Positions 32,233-40,295 of a stretch of 64,000 bases of DNA are shown piece by piece. Source of the DNA: JBALVT01 sp036960305 (lineage in GTDB: Bacteria > Pseudomonadota > Gammaproteobacteria > Pseudomonadales > Halieaceae); contig JBALWA010000010.1 of NCBI GenBank assembly GCA_036960305.1, positions 30,930-94,929 on the forward strand. The letters run 5' to 3'. How positions within the stretch are numbered: the stretch's first letter is position 1; every line of letters starts with the position of its first letter. Under the pieces are notes generated by a model. It was not told the DNA's origin. It made no database searches and saw nothing but the letters and a program-made list of their open reading frames with translations. Position numbers and translations under genes: made by a program.

Positions 32233-34036
32233 TTCGTTCCAGCACTAGACCCCCGGAGCCCACAGCATATACCGCGCCTTCGCAGATCGCGACCGCCTGC
32301 AGCGTATTGTCATGACCGCTATCCTCTGGTTCCCACAGGCCGTCACTATTTCGAAGAATTGTGCCGTTTGAGCCAACTGCATAAAATTCGCCATCTGCGC
32401 TCCCCACACAATGCAGGTCGCTGCGCACACCGGAGAACTCCCGATGCCAGCTGTCGTCTTCAAAGCGAATCAGCGTGCCCGCCAGGCCGGCTAGGAATAA
32501 TTTATTCAAGGAGCTCCCTTGTACGCTGTACAAATCCTGGTCTGTGCCTGCGCCAAAAGATTTCCACCGCTCGCCATTCCACCGCAAAACGACACCGCCA
32601 CCACCGACAGCCAACAGGTGCTGGGAGTCGCAGCCCCAAAGACCGTACAATTCCTGCTTAACACCCGTCTCGATTTGTCTCCACATCAGGCCGTCGTAAC
32701 GCAGCGCGTAGCCGTTATCGCCCACGGCGAAAATATCATGGGGACCAAATCCGGTAATGGACAGCAACGCAGTCTCTATACCAGCGCGGTGCGCGATGCT
32801 CCATTCCTCACCATCAAAGTGTAAAATAGTTGCGGCATCACAGACTGCGAAAATGTTTCTGGGCGATGTACCCCACAGATCGTGAATACGCAGGTTTCCC
32901 GGTGTCTCACTGACCGTGAGTTCTCCGTGCCGGCAGTGCAGTACGACGCCTGAATCTCCCGCCGCTATGAAATGGGAGTTATCAATGGCCCAAAGTGTAC
33001 GCAGCGTCTTGTTTGTTTCGCCGTTTGAGATTTTCTTCCAGGTTGCTTTTGTTTCGCTGGTAACCGAAATTTCCTCTCCCGAGGATGGCGCCTCTTGCAG
33101 CACCGTTCCATCGTCCCCACAAATCAGAGCCAGGCCCTCGGCAAAACTGATGACGTCATGCAGGTCGTAGCGTAAGCGGGTGGATAGTTGGCTTACTCCG
33201 TTGGTGGTCCAGCGCAAGGCAATGCCCCCGTCGCCGGTAATCAACAGGTTGTTGCCCTCCCTGCGCACCCGGCGCAGGCGCGGCAGGGGATAGTCGACGG
33301 CCACCGGCGACCAGTGGCCATCGCTGTAGAGAAAGATGCGACCTCGGAACTGGTTGGAATCAATGTCGTATTCACCCCCTACGGCGATGACCGAATCCTC
33401 ACCAAACGCAGCCATACTGACTATCGGGCAACCGGTGTGAGTTTCAATCTTTTGCCACTGACCGTCGCAAAACTCCAGCACAGTGCCACCGAGGCCACCG
33501 GTCAGAATTCGTCCGTCTGGCAAAGGTAACACTGATCGCAAATTAGCGGTCGTGCCACTGCTGTGTTCGATCCAGTCCTTGCCATCGTATTGGGTAATTC
33601 GCCCCTGGTCGCCCACCGCCCACAAGCTGCCATCAGCGTCTGCCTCGCAGTCAAACAGGGGTTGATTGACCGCGGTCGCTTCATTTTGGCCGCCTTGCAG
33701 TGGCTGCCATTGGCCCTCTTTGCGTACACAGATTCGGCCCAGCCAGCCCACGGAAAATAATTCTTCACCTCGGAAGCACAGGGCGTGCACGTTGAGCTTG
33801 CTGCCCAGGTCTTCTCTGCGCCACTGTTCCCCATCAAAATGAAACACAATTCCATCGTCGCCGGCCACAAAGATGTTGTCTGGCGCATCCCCTGCCAGCG
33901 CCCACAGAACACCCTCGCTTTGTTGGCGCAATTCAGGAATGGTCGTCAGTGAGGTGTTGGCCAGTGCCTCATCGGGCGCTGTGAACAAACGCGTCAGGAA
34001 TCGGCGTCTGCTGGTATTGGCTGTGGCGGTGTTCAT
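32216..34036 (-). CDS. Large beta-propeller protein with twin-arginine-like start, molybdoenzyme operon
   Basis: A 606-residue protein made almost wholly of repeated blades of the form AVG-x-x-G-x-(I/V)-L-x-x-x-G-x-W, for example IFVAGDDGIVFHFDGEQW, LWAVGDQGRITQYDGKDW and IFAVGDNGYALRYDGLMW. About a dozen such units suggest one large or two fused propellers. The N terminus is TSRRRFLTRLF, close to a twin-arginine motif, but the hydrophobic stretch that should follow is poor, so export is uncertain. It has no cysteine-rich or catalytic motif. It overlaps the Mrp ATPase gene by ATGA and is the last gene of the operon. It may be an assembly platform or a periplasmic partner of the enzyme. I know of no described counterpart in DMSO-reductase-family operons. 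Confidence 0.75.
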   Translation of the reverse strand: MNTATANTSRRRFLTRLFTAPDEALANTSLTTIPELRQQSEGVLWALAGDAPDNIFVAGDDGIVFHFDGEQWRREDLGSKLNVHALCFRGEELFSVGWLGRICVRKEGQWQPLQGGQNEATAVNQPLFDCEADADGSLWAVGDQGRITQYDGKDWIEHSSGTTANLRSVLPLPDGRILTGGLGGTVLEFCDGQWQKIETHTGCPIVSMAAFGEDSVIAVGGEYDIDSNQFRGRIFLYSDGHWSPVAVDYPLPRLRRVRREGNNLLITGDGGIALRWTTNGVSQLSTRLRYDLHDVISFAEGLALICGDDGTVLQEAPSSGEEISVTSETKATWKKISNGETNKTLRTLWAIDNSHFIAAGDSGVVLHCRHGELTVSETPGNLRIHDLWGTSPRNIFAVCDAATILHFDGEEWSIAHRAGIETALLSITGFGPHDIFAVGDNGYALRYDGLMWRQIETGVKQELYGLWGCDSQHLLAVGGGGVVLRWNGERWKSFGAGTDQDLYSVQGSSLNKLFLAGLAGTLIRFEDDSWHREFSGVRSDLHCVGSADGEFYAVGSNGTILRNSDGLWEPEDSGHDNTLQAVAICEGAVYAVGSGGLVLERISGGR

Positions 34037-34974
34037 GTCTGCATACTTCGCTGTTGCTGGATCAATGTATCTCGGCAGGTTTTGGCGAGATCCTCGAAGA
34101 CCTTGTGCAGGGGGGATGTGTCATCGCCGGCAACGGGTACGCCTGCAGCAGCACCAGCACCGATGGTGGGTGTAAACGGCAGGCGGGCCAGGGTGGCAAT
34201 GCCCTGCTGCTCAAACTGCTCTATTTCCGGCGCTCGCGGGAACATGTCGAACTCGCCGCCGCAGTGCGGGCAAATTGTGCCCGCGTAATTCTCAACCACA
34301 CCCAGTACCGGTAGGGCGGACTCCTTGCAATAGCGAGCAGCCTTCAGGGTATCTTGCAACGCGATGGCGTCCGCAGAGGTCACCAGCAAGGCGCTGGTAT
34401 TACAGCCCTTGAGCACATCACCGAGGGTAATTAACTCGTTGCCAGTGCCCGGGGGCATATCAACAATTAAAAAATCCAACACACCCCAGTCAAAGGAGCC
34501 GAGCATATGATGGACGTAGTCGTGTTTGTAGGCATCGCGCCAGACTACCGGGGTATCCGCCTCTTCCAGGAAGAAGGCCAGCGACCCTACCCGCAGTGAC
34601 CCGCGACCTTTGATGTCATAGTCGGGTGCATTGACGCCCCGACCGGTGACCTTAACGCTCTCGTCCTGCATGCCGAACAGGCGGGCGACATTGGGGCCGT
34701 GAATATCCCCATCGGCCAGGCCGACCGCATAGCCCAGTTGCGCCAGGGCCACGGCCAGGTTGGCAGACACGGTGCTTTTTCCTACGCCGCCCTTGTTGGC
34801 CATCACCGGGATAATCCAGTTCATTTTAGACAGCCGTTGTGCCATGTGGACCTTGCTGTGGTTAGCCTTGTCCAGGGTGCAGGTCTCTTCCTTGGGGCAG
34901 AAGCTGCAGGCGTGGCCGCGGCCACAGTCTTCGATGTCCTCAGCTACGTCGATGTATTCTACTGTGCCTGTCAT
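34033..34974 (-). CDS. Mrp/NBP35-type P-loop ATPase with N-terminal Fe-S cysteine cluster
   Basis: A 313-residue cytoplasmic P-loop ATPase of the Mrp/ApbC/NBP35 group, which carries and inserts Fe-S clusters. The deviant Walker A is MANKGGVGKSTVSANLA, followed by the switch region GLADGDIHGPNVARLFG and the conserved DMPPGTGNE. Before the ATPase domain lie four cysteines in C-x5-C-x2-C-x5-C spacing (Cys17, 23, 26, 32), like the N-terminal ferredoxin-type cluster of NBP35; near residue 235 is the CPHCGG pair that bridges the dimer in scaffold proteins. It overlaps both neighbours by 4 bases. It probably helps mature the many clusters of the molybdoenzyme (one in the catalytic and four in the Fe-S subunit); inferred from context. 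Confidence 0.88.
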   Translation of the reverse strand: MTGTVEYIDVAEDIEDCGRGHACSFCPKEETCTLDKANHSKVHMAQRLSKMNWIIPVMANKGGVGKSTVSANLAVALAQLGYAVGLADGDIHGPNVARLFGMQDESVKVTGRGVNAPDYDIKGRGSLRVGSLAFFLEEADTPVVWRDAYKHDYVHHMLGSFDWGVLDFLIVDMPPGTGNELITLGDVLKGCNTSALLVTSADAIALQDTLKAARYCKESALPVLGVVENYAGTICPHCGGEFDMFPRAPEIEQFEQQGIATLARLPFTPTIGAGAAAGVPVAGDDTSPLHKVFEDLAKTCRDTLIQQQRSMQT

Positions 34975-35738
34975 TGTAGGGTAATCCAGCCTTGAGAAAC
35001 GTGCTTCAATCCATCACGTTGCCTCGCGTCGCCCTGCCACAGGGCCAGTGCGATGGACAGCGCATCCTGATTCAGGTCGACCTGGTGTTCGCCAGCCTGA
35101 TTGAGGGGACGACTGAATACGACCACCCACTCGCCGCCCTCGCGGTAGAGGCTGCGGGTAGACAACTTACCCTGGGCAAGGGTGGTGGTGCTCCCAAAGC
35201 CACCAGCGGCCAGGTTTTGAGGGGCGTCGGCTCCAGCTTTCCAGTACCAAATGTTCACCGGTGTAGCGGTTGTACCCATCATATAGCTGGTGGCGGGGCC
35301 GCTGGCCAGGGCAAATTGGATGGCGACGCCATCACTGAACTGCTCGCGCGAGGTGACAGTGTTTTGAGTGGTGTCGGTCCAACGTAAACGCAGGTACAGG
35401 TTCTCTGTGTCACTGCCGGCTCGAAGCTTGACGGACACAGGCGGGGTCGCCGGGTCGTAGCGCAGGTTGATGGACTGATGGACCGGCGGTGCCAGGCTGA
35501 GGTCCAGGCTGTATTCCTGGGCGGCCCGCCAGGCCTCGCTGTTTGGTTCGAAAAGCGCAGCCCCGGGTTGCTGTGACACGTTCACAATACCGCCGACGGA
35601 CAGGGCTTCTACAGGTGTGTCATCGATCGACACAGGGGTGGGTGGCGTGGCCACCGTATTGTCAGAGCGGGAGTCGCGTTCAGTGCAAGCACCCAGTAGA
35701 GTCACAAGTGCAATGGTAATCAAAAAAGTGTTGGTCAT
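34971..35738 (-). CDS. Gamma subunit of type II molybdoenzyme, haem-b domain lipoprotein
   Basis: A protein of about 255 residues related to the gamma subunits of ethylbenzene, dimethylsulfide, selenate and chlorate enzymes, which bind one haem b and pass electrons to or from a periplasmic cytochrome. I prefer ATG at 35738, 5 bases after the chaperone stop, because GTGGGG just before it serves as a ribosome-binding site; GTG at 35753 is the longer alternative. The signal ends in a lipobox (LVTLLGAC), so the subunit should be lipid-anchored, whereas known relatives are soluble. Family stretches include LRLRWTDTTQNTV and FSDGVAIQFALASGPATSYM, then NIWYWKAGAD. The haem-ligating Met and Lys cannot be fixed by eye. 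Overlaps the ATPase gene by 4 bases. Confidence 0.78.
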   Translation of the reverse strand: MTNTFLITIALVTLLGACTERDSRSDNTVATPPTPVSIDDTPVEALSVGGIVNVSQQPGAALFEPNSEAWRAAQEYSLDLSLAPPVHQSINLRYDPATPPVSVKLRAGSDTENLYLRLRWTDTTQNTVTSREQFSDGVAIQFALASGPATSYMMGTTATPVNIWYWKAGADAPQNLAAGGFGSTTTLAQGKLSTRSLYREGGEWVVVFSRPLNQAGEHQVDLNQDALSIALALWQGDARQRDGLKHVSQGWITLQ

Positions 35739-35743
35739 ATTGC

Positions 35744-36454
35744 TTAACCCCACAGGTTAACGGGTTCAGTCTGGTCTGTTGTAATCACTTTATCTCTCAT
35801 CCCACCGTGCACCTTGGTAAATTCCTTATGCATGGCGCTGACAGCTTCCAGCGACAGGGTGGACAGGTTGAGGAAGAATTTTTGCGTGTGGGAATTATCA
35901 TTTGTGCGTTCTAGCGCGGCTACCAACAGTTCGAGATATTCCAATACATGGCGCTGGGTAAAATCTCTTTGCGCGCGCTGGTAATCGGCCTGGCGATCCG
36001 GGTTATCCTGGGATGAATATTCCAAATGGGCTAGCCAGGCAAGAAGTTCGAACTGACAGGAGATGTGATCCGGCAGCTCATTGCTATGCTCGTCTTCGCT
36101 GGTTGTCAGGCCAAAATGCCGGTACCAGGCGCTATAATCGAGCAAAAACTCAGGCCGGCTGCCACTGCCCAGTAACTCTTCATGGTCTCCTGCGTTGAGA
36201 CCGACTATCGGGCGGCCCTTGTCTCCCATTTGAAATAAATGGATATAGTCCGCCTCGAATCTTTCAAGCGGCTGGTCGGGTTGGCCGATAACTGAATCGA
36301 TTCCATAGCTGCGGTAGGCTGCACGTGTCAGGGCGAGGGGGTAGCTGCCATTGATCATTAGCTGATGAAATTCGGCAACCGGGTGTAGGAAGCCCAGTGC
36401 CAGCAATTGAAATAGCTGGGCTCGTGCCTGGATTTTGTCTTGGGTAGCGGTCAT
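35744..36454 (-). CDS. TorD-family chaperone for the molybdoenzyme
   Basis: A 236-residue all-helical cytoplasmic chaperone of the TorD/DmsD/NarJ family, which binds the Tat signal of the catalytic subunit and aids cofactor loading before export. The N-terminal ARAQLFQLLALGFLHP and LERFEADYIHLFQMG match the family, and the central block ELPDHISCQFELLAWL is its signature hinge (E-x-P-D-H). Gene order catalytic-FeS-chaperone-gamma is the A-B-D-C order known for ddh, ser and clr operons, so the designation D-type subunit is apt. It starts 4 bases after the Fe-S subunit stop. Confidence 0.85.
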   Translation of the reverse strand: MTATQDKIQARAQLFQLLALGFLHPVAEFHQLMINGSYPLALTRAAYRSYGIDSVIGQPDQPLERFEADYIHLFQMGDKGRPIVGLNAGDHEELLGSGSRPEFLLDYSAWYRHFGLTTSEDEHSNELPDHISCQFELLAWLAHLEYSSQDNPDRQADYQRAQRDFTQRHVLEYLELLVAALERTNDNSHTQKFFLNLSTLSLEAVSAMHKEFTKVHGGMRDKVITTDQTEPVNLWG

Positions 36455-36458
36455 TTGA

Positions 36459-37436
36459 TTAGCCCAACTTAAACATATCGGAGTGCTTGTAGGCGATGAG
36501 AATATCCATCAGTGCGGAATCCTTGCCCGCCTGCTTCTTCGCCCGTTCCGCTTCCAGAGTATCCAGTGAAGCCCGCACGCCATCACCGAACAGGCTTTCA
36601 AGATAGGACAGTGGTATACGGTCCTCGTCCGCCTTTGTGCCGTCGGCGTTAAAGGCATCCGGCGCCGTCGGCGGCACATAAAAGACATTGGGCTGGGTGC
36701 CCCATTCAGAATGAAGGGGCAGGGCGACCTTGTACTTGTCGACTAACTGGTGAATCGGCCCCTCCTCGTCGTCGCGGTAGCCAATCCAGCGAATGCGGCC
36801 TACACACTGCTGGGCACAGGCGGTGGGTAAACCTTTCTCGATCCGCGGGTAACAAAAAATGCACTTTTCTGACTTGGACAACTTCTCGTTGAAGTAGATT
36901 TTTTTGTAGGGGCAGGCTGTCACGCAGTAGCGGTAGCCGCGGCAGCGCTCCTGATCGATCAGCACAATGCCATCTTCCTGGCGCTTGTAGATGGCGTTGC
37001 GCGAGCAGGCTGCCAGGCATGCCGGGTTAGTACAATGGTTACAGATACGTGGCAAGTAGAAGTGGTAGCTGTTGGGATAGTCTCCCTCGCCTTCGTCCTC
37101 ATCCCAGTTGGCGCCCCAGGTGGGTTTCACATTGGGCCGTAACCAGGGATCGGTGCCGGTCATCAAGGCCTCTTCGTAGTTGTACTCCCAGGGTTCACCG
37201 TAGTCTTCGGCAGTGGGCAGTTTACCCGGCTTGAGCTGGCCGTTTTCGTCAAAGCCCCCGCCACTGGCCTCGTAGAAACGCGGATAACCATCACCGGGCT
37301 TGGTTTCGACGTTATTCCAATACATGTATTCGCGGCCGTTGCGGTTGGTCCACTGAGTCTTGCAGGCCATGGTGCAGGTATGGCAGCCGATGCACTTGTT
37401 GAGGTCCATGACCATTGCGAGTTGTCTATTGCTCAT
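36459..37436 (-). CDS. Four-cluster Fe-S (beta) subunit of type II molybdoenzyme
   Basis: A 325-residue electron-transfer subunit with the cysteine motifs of the NarH/EbdB/DdhB/SerB group. Cluster motifs in order are CIGCHTCTMAC (residues 15-25), CNHCTNPACLAAC, CRGYRYCVTACPYKK and CIFCYPRIEKGLPTACAQQC. In the third motif the position that is cysteine in classic ferredoxins is Tyr (CRGYRYC), the usual sign that one cluster is [3Fe-4S]. The stretches WTNRNGREYMYWNNVETKPG and YPRFYEASGGGFDENGQLKP are strongly typical of type II enzymes such as ethylbenzene or dimethylsulfide dehydrogenase and selenate reductase. No signal peptide, so it must be co-exported with the Tat-targeted catalytic subunit. 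Length is normal. Confidence 0.93.
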   Translation of the reverse strand: MSNRQLAMVMDLNKCIGCHTCTMACKTQWTNRNGREYMYWNNVETKPGDGYPRFYEASGGGFDENGQLKPGKLPTAEDYGEPWEYNYEEALMTGTDPWLRPNVKPTWGANWDEDEGEGDYPNSYHFYLPRICNHCTNPACLAACSRNAIYKRQEDGIVLIDQERCRGYRYCVTACPYKKIYFNEKLSKSEKCIFCYPRIEKGLPTACAQQCVGRIRWIGYRDDEEGPIHQLVDKYKVALPLHSEWGTQPNVFYVPPTAPDAFNADGTKADEDRIPLSYLESLFGDGVRASLDTLEAERAKKQAGKDSALMDILIAYKHSDMFKLG

Positions 37437-37449
37437 GATTCAGGCCCTC

Positions 37450-40191
37450 CTATACATACTCGGCGCGTTCGATATCGACGCCGGATTCATTGCACAGTTG
37501 ATTTGGATTCCAGCGAAAAAGGCTGAACTTGAGATGGCCCCAGTCACCGACCAGTTCAAGCGGTTGGATCAGGGTTGCCACAACGTGGTTCAGCCCCTTT
37601 TGATCTCGCATCTGGTAAGGCTCCCAGGCATGCTCCATCATCACCTGGTCATCGCGTACCGTTGGGGCCACCTTGGCCTGTGCGAAGAACTCGCCAATAC
37701 TATTGAATACTCGCACAGGGTCGCCGTCCGCTATACCCTTGGCCGCGGCCATTTGTGGATTGATATAGACGTGGGGCTCGCCCCGTTGCTGGCGCATCAT
37801 ATATTTGTTGGCACGCCAGGTGGAGTGAATACCCCAGCGTGTATGAGGCGTATAGAACGTGTAGGGAAACTTCGACGCAGCCGGACCCGCGTTGAGTCGT
37901 GCAGTGGGAACAGTGGATTCCAGCTTTTGGTACCAGTCGTGATCGCAGTAAAAAGTGATGCGACCGGACAAGGTGGGGTAGGGGACTTTATCTTCGGTCT
38001 GCTTCTGCCAGGAATGTATCGGCTCGTTCGGTTTGACCTTGGAACTGACAGGAGAGGGACTGTCCCACATGGTGAGAAACCCCTTCTCGACACCCTCTTC
38101 AAAGGACTGATCCTGAAATTGGGGACTGTTCTCAATCATGTATTTTACTTGCGCCTTGGCATCCATGACTGTGCCATTCATGGTGTAATCGTCGTGAATG
38201 GTATGCAGGTCACGCGTAAACGGCCCATCCTGCATGGGACCGACGCCCCTTGCGATAGCCCGCTCCTGAATTTTCTTGGTCAGCAGTACGAACAGTTCCC
38301 ACTCCGGCTTGCCTTCTCCGATAGGTTTCACCGGCGCGGTAAACAGGTTGGCAAAGCGGTGCAATGGGGTGACGCGGAAATCCCAGCTCTCATAGTGCCC
38401 GGAACCGGGTAAAACGTAATCTGCGTACATGGCTGTAGAATCCATGCGGATATTTATGTCGACGAACAATTCTGAATAAGCTTCCAGAATACGCTCGCGA
38501 TAGTGTGGCCCTTTGTTGCGCTGAAATTTATTGTCGGCCATGTGAATGCCGCCCTTGATGCCTTCAAAAACGGGCATCTGGCCGGACTCGATCGATTCCT
38601 CGATCATATGCTGCATCTCTTCGACGTCGAAACCCGCCCGGGCTTTCAGTTTTTCGTTGTCGTAATGGGCTCTGGCTTCGATAATTTTCTTGCCGTGCAC
38701 GAATTCGCCCAATCCACCGCACTCAAAATTGGGCATTTTTCCGGTGTTTGCGAAGCCCATCAGATAAGTTGACTCCCAACCCCAGTCTGTCCATGGGCTC
38801 CAGAATCCCCCTTTGTTACCGTTGTGGCCAGTAAGCGCGCACATCAGGATTTGGGCCCACTGTGTGTAGATACCGTTGAGCATTTTGGCAGAAGCAAAGC
38901 CAGATACTACTGCGGCCTTTTTGGCCTTGGCAAAGAGGCGCGCCTCCTCACGTACGATATCCGGATGTAGATCGGTATGTACCTGGGTTGACTCGGGTGA
39001 AAACTTCATCGCCTCAGCGTGCATATGGACAAAGGCGGGTTGGACAGCAATGCCCTTGACCTCAAACTGGCCCTTGAGGGCAGGGTCTATGTCGCCCAGC
39101 GCCAGCGATTTATGTTCGCTTCCCATTGAGCCCGGGGCTTCGACGGCACTGTTTGACTTACTGTCCCACAGATAGAAAATTTCTTTATTACCGCCGTCTA
39201 CGACATCGGCCTGCCGCAACAGTTTTCCATTGTCGTTGCGTACCAGGAGAGTGAGGTCGGTTTGTTCTTTAATAAAGTCCCAGTCCACCAGATCTTCATC
39301 GAGTATGGTGTGCACCATACTCATATAGAGGAAAGGGTCGGCGCCCGGTTTTATGTTGAGCCAGCGATCCGCGTGGATGGCAGTGGGGTTGTAGTCGGGT
39401 GCCGCAATGACAACCCGGGCCCCATTGTATTTGGCTTCCCACATATAGTGGGCATCAGGAATTCGAGTAACGTTAACGTTGATATAGGACAGCAGCAGGT
39501 AATCGGCGTCAAACCAGGCATCCGAAGTCACATTCTGGATAGCATCGCCATAGGCCAATTGCTGCCCGGATTGACCATCCCCAACATCGGTAATCTGGTC
39601 TTCCTGTATGCCACCTACCAGGGTTGTGAATCGCAGGCCGGCTGCTAGTTTACCGTTGGATACGATACCGGTACCGGTATGCGTCATCAGGCTGCGGGGG
39701 CCGTGTTTTTCGTATATGTCTATAATTTTGTCAGCGATCTCTTCAGTCGCTTGATCCCAGGATATGCGCTGCCATTTGCCTTCACCGCGCTCACCTACGC
39801 GCTTCATGGGGTAGCGGATGCGGTCGGGTTCGTACATGGCTTGAGAATGGATAGCGCCTTTTTGACATCCACGGGGGTTGGTGTCCGGAATGTTATCGGC
39901 AATCTGCGGGTACTGAGCCAGTTGCTCTTCCCGCAGGACAATGCCGTCTTTGGCGATAATTTTGAAGGCGCAGTTGCCGTGACAATTTACACAGTGAGCG
40001 GCGAAGCCGACCACATCATGCTCATATTCTTTGCGATAGACGTCTTCCCAACTGCGGTAAGGGTAGTCAACCTTGAGCGTGTCGTGAAGAGGCTCCAGTG
40101 AGCTTAGAGACCAGGCCTGTTCGGCGCTGAGCACTCCAATACCAGTAATGGCGGACGTTTTAAGAAAATCACGGCGATGGAGCTTTTTCAT
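37450..40191 (-). CDS. Catalytic subunit of a type II DMSO-reductase-family molybdoenzyme
   Basis: A 913-residue Mo-bis-MGD enzyme with a Tat signal (LHRRDFLKTSAITGIG). The cluster motif AHCVNCHGNC with NPRGC gives His66-x3-Cys70-x3-Cys74 and Cys109; the histidine ligand is the NarG/type II feature. DQITDVGDGQSG (Asp202) aligns with the region of the NarG aspartate that ligates molybdenum, so this is not a Cys/Ser-ligated enzyme. TRIPDAHYMWEAKYNGARVV and AAPDYNPTAIHADRWLNIKP are typical of the group. Length equals selenate, chlorate and dimethylsulfide enzymes. The reaction may be oxidation of a hydrocarbon, steroid side chain or sulfur compound, or reduction of an oxyanion; sequence alone does not decide. 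Neighbouring TonB receptor and hydrolases favour oxidation of an organic substrate. Confidence 0.93.
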   Translation of the reverse strand: MKKLHRRDFLKTSAITGIGVLSAEQAWSLSSLEPLHDTLKVDYPYRSWEDVYRKEYEHDVVGFAAHCVNCHGNCAFKIIAKDGIVLREEQLAQYPQIADNIPDTNPRGCQKGAIHSQAMYEPDRIRYPMKRVGERGEGKWQRISWDQATEEIADKIIDIYEKHGPRSLMTHTGTGIVSNGKLAAGLRFTTLVGGIQEDQITDVGDGQSGQQLAYGDAIQNVTSDAWFDADYLLLSYINVNVTRIPDAHYMWEAKYNGARVVIAAPDYNPTAIHADRWLNIKPGADPFLYMSMVHTILDEDLVDWDFIKEQTDLTLLVRNDNGKLLRQADVVDGGNKEIFYLWDSKSNSAVEAPGSMGSEHKSLALGDIDPALKGQFEVKGIAVQPAFVHMHAEAMKFSPESTQVHTDLHPDIVREEARLFAKAKKAAVVSGFASAKMLNGIYTQWAQILMCALTGHNGNKGGFWSPWTDWGWESTYLMGFANTGKMPNFECGGLGEFVHGKKIIEARAHYDNEKLKARAGFDVEEMQHMIEESIESGQMPVFEGIKGGIHMADNKFQRNKGPHYRERILEAYSELFVDINIRMDSTAMYADYVLPGSGHYESWDFRVTPLHRFANLFTAPVKPIGEGKPEWELFVLLTKKIQERAIARGVGPMQDGPFTRDLHTIHDDYTMNGTVMDAKAQVKYMIENSPQFQDQSFEEGVEKGFLTMWDSPSPVSSKVKPNEPIHSWQKQTEDKVPYPTLSGRITFYCDHDWYQKLESTVPTARLNAGPAASKFPYTFYTPHTRWGIHSTWRANKYMMRQQRGEPHVYINPQMAAAKGIADGDPVRVFNSIGEFFAQAKVAPTVRDDQVMMEHAWEPYQMRDQKGLNHVVATLIQPLELVGDWGHLKFSLFRWNPNQLCNESGVDIERAEYV

Positions 40192-40238
40192 TTTTCGTCC
40201 CTTTTTTTAGCTACTATCAAACGTTGACTCCGCTTTCG

Positions 40239-40267
40239 AAAAAAGAGCCGATGCATGAGCACCGGCT
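40239..40267 (-). terminator. Rho-independent terminator after TonB receptor gene, upstream of molybdoenzyme operon
   Basis: On the minus strand AGCCGGTGC and GCATCGGCT form a nine-base stem with one mismatch and a 4-base loop (40246-40267), followed after one base by TTTTTT (40244-40239). This is a textbook intrinsic terminator 29 bases past the TonB receptor stop. It also lies only 48 bases before the start codon of the molybdoenzyme catalytic gene, so that operon needs its own promoter within the receptor gene's end, or depends on read-through (attenuation). Confidence 0.75.
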
Positions 40268-40295
40268 AAATCAGACTAACCATCACCAGAGGGCG

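Noticed and set aside
37360..38412. A plus-strand open frame of 350 codons over the molybdoenzyme catalytic gene
   Set aside because: It lies wholly opposite a gene with clear family motifs and has no ribosome-binding site or recognisable product; it is a codon-bias shadow.
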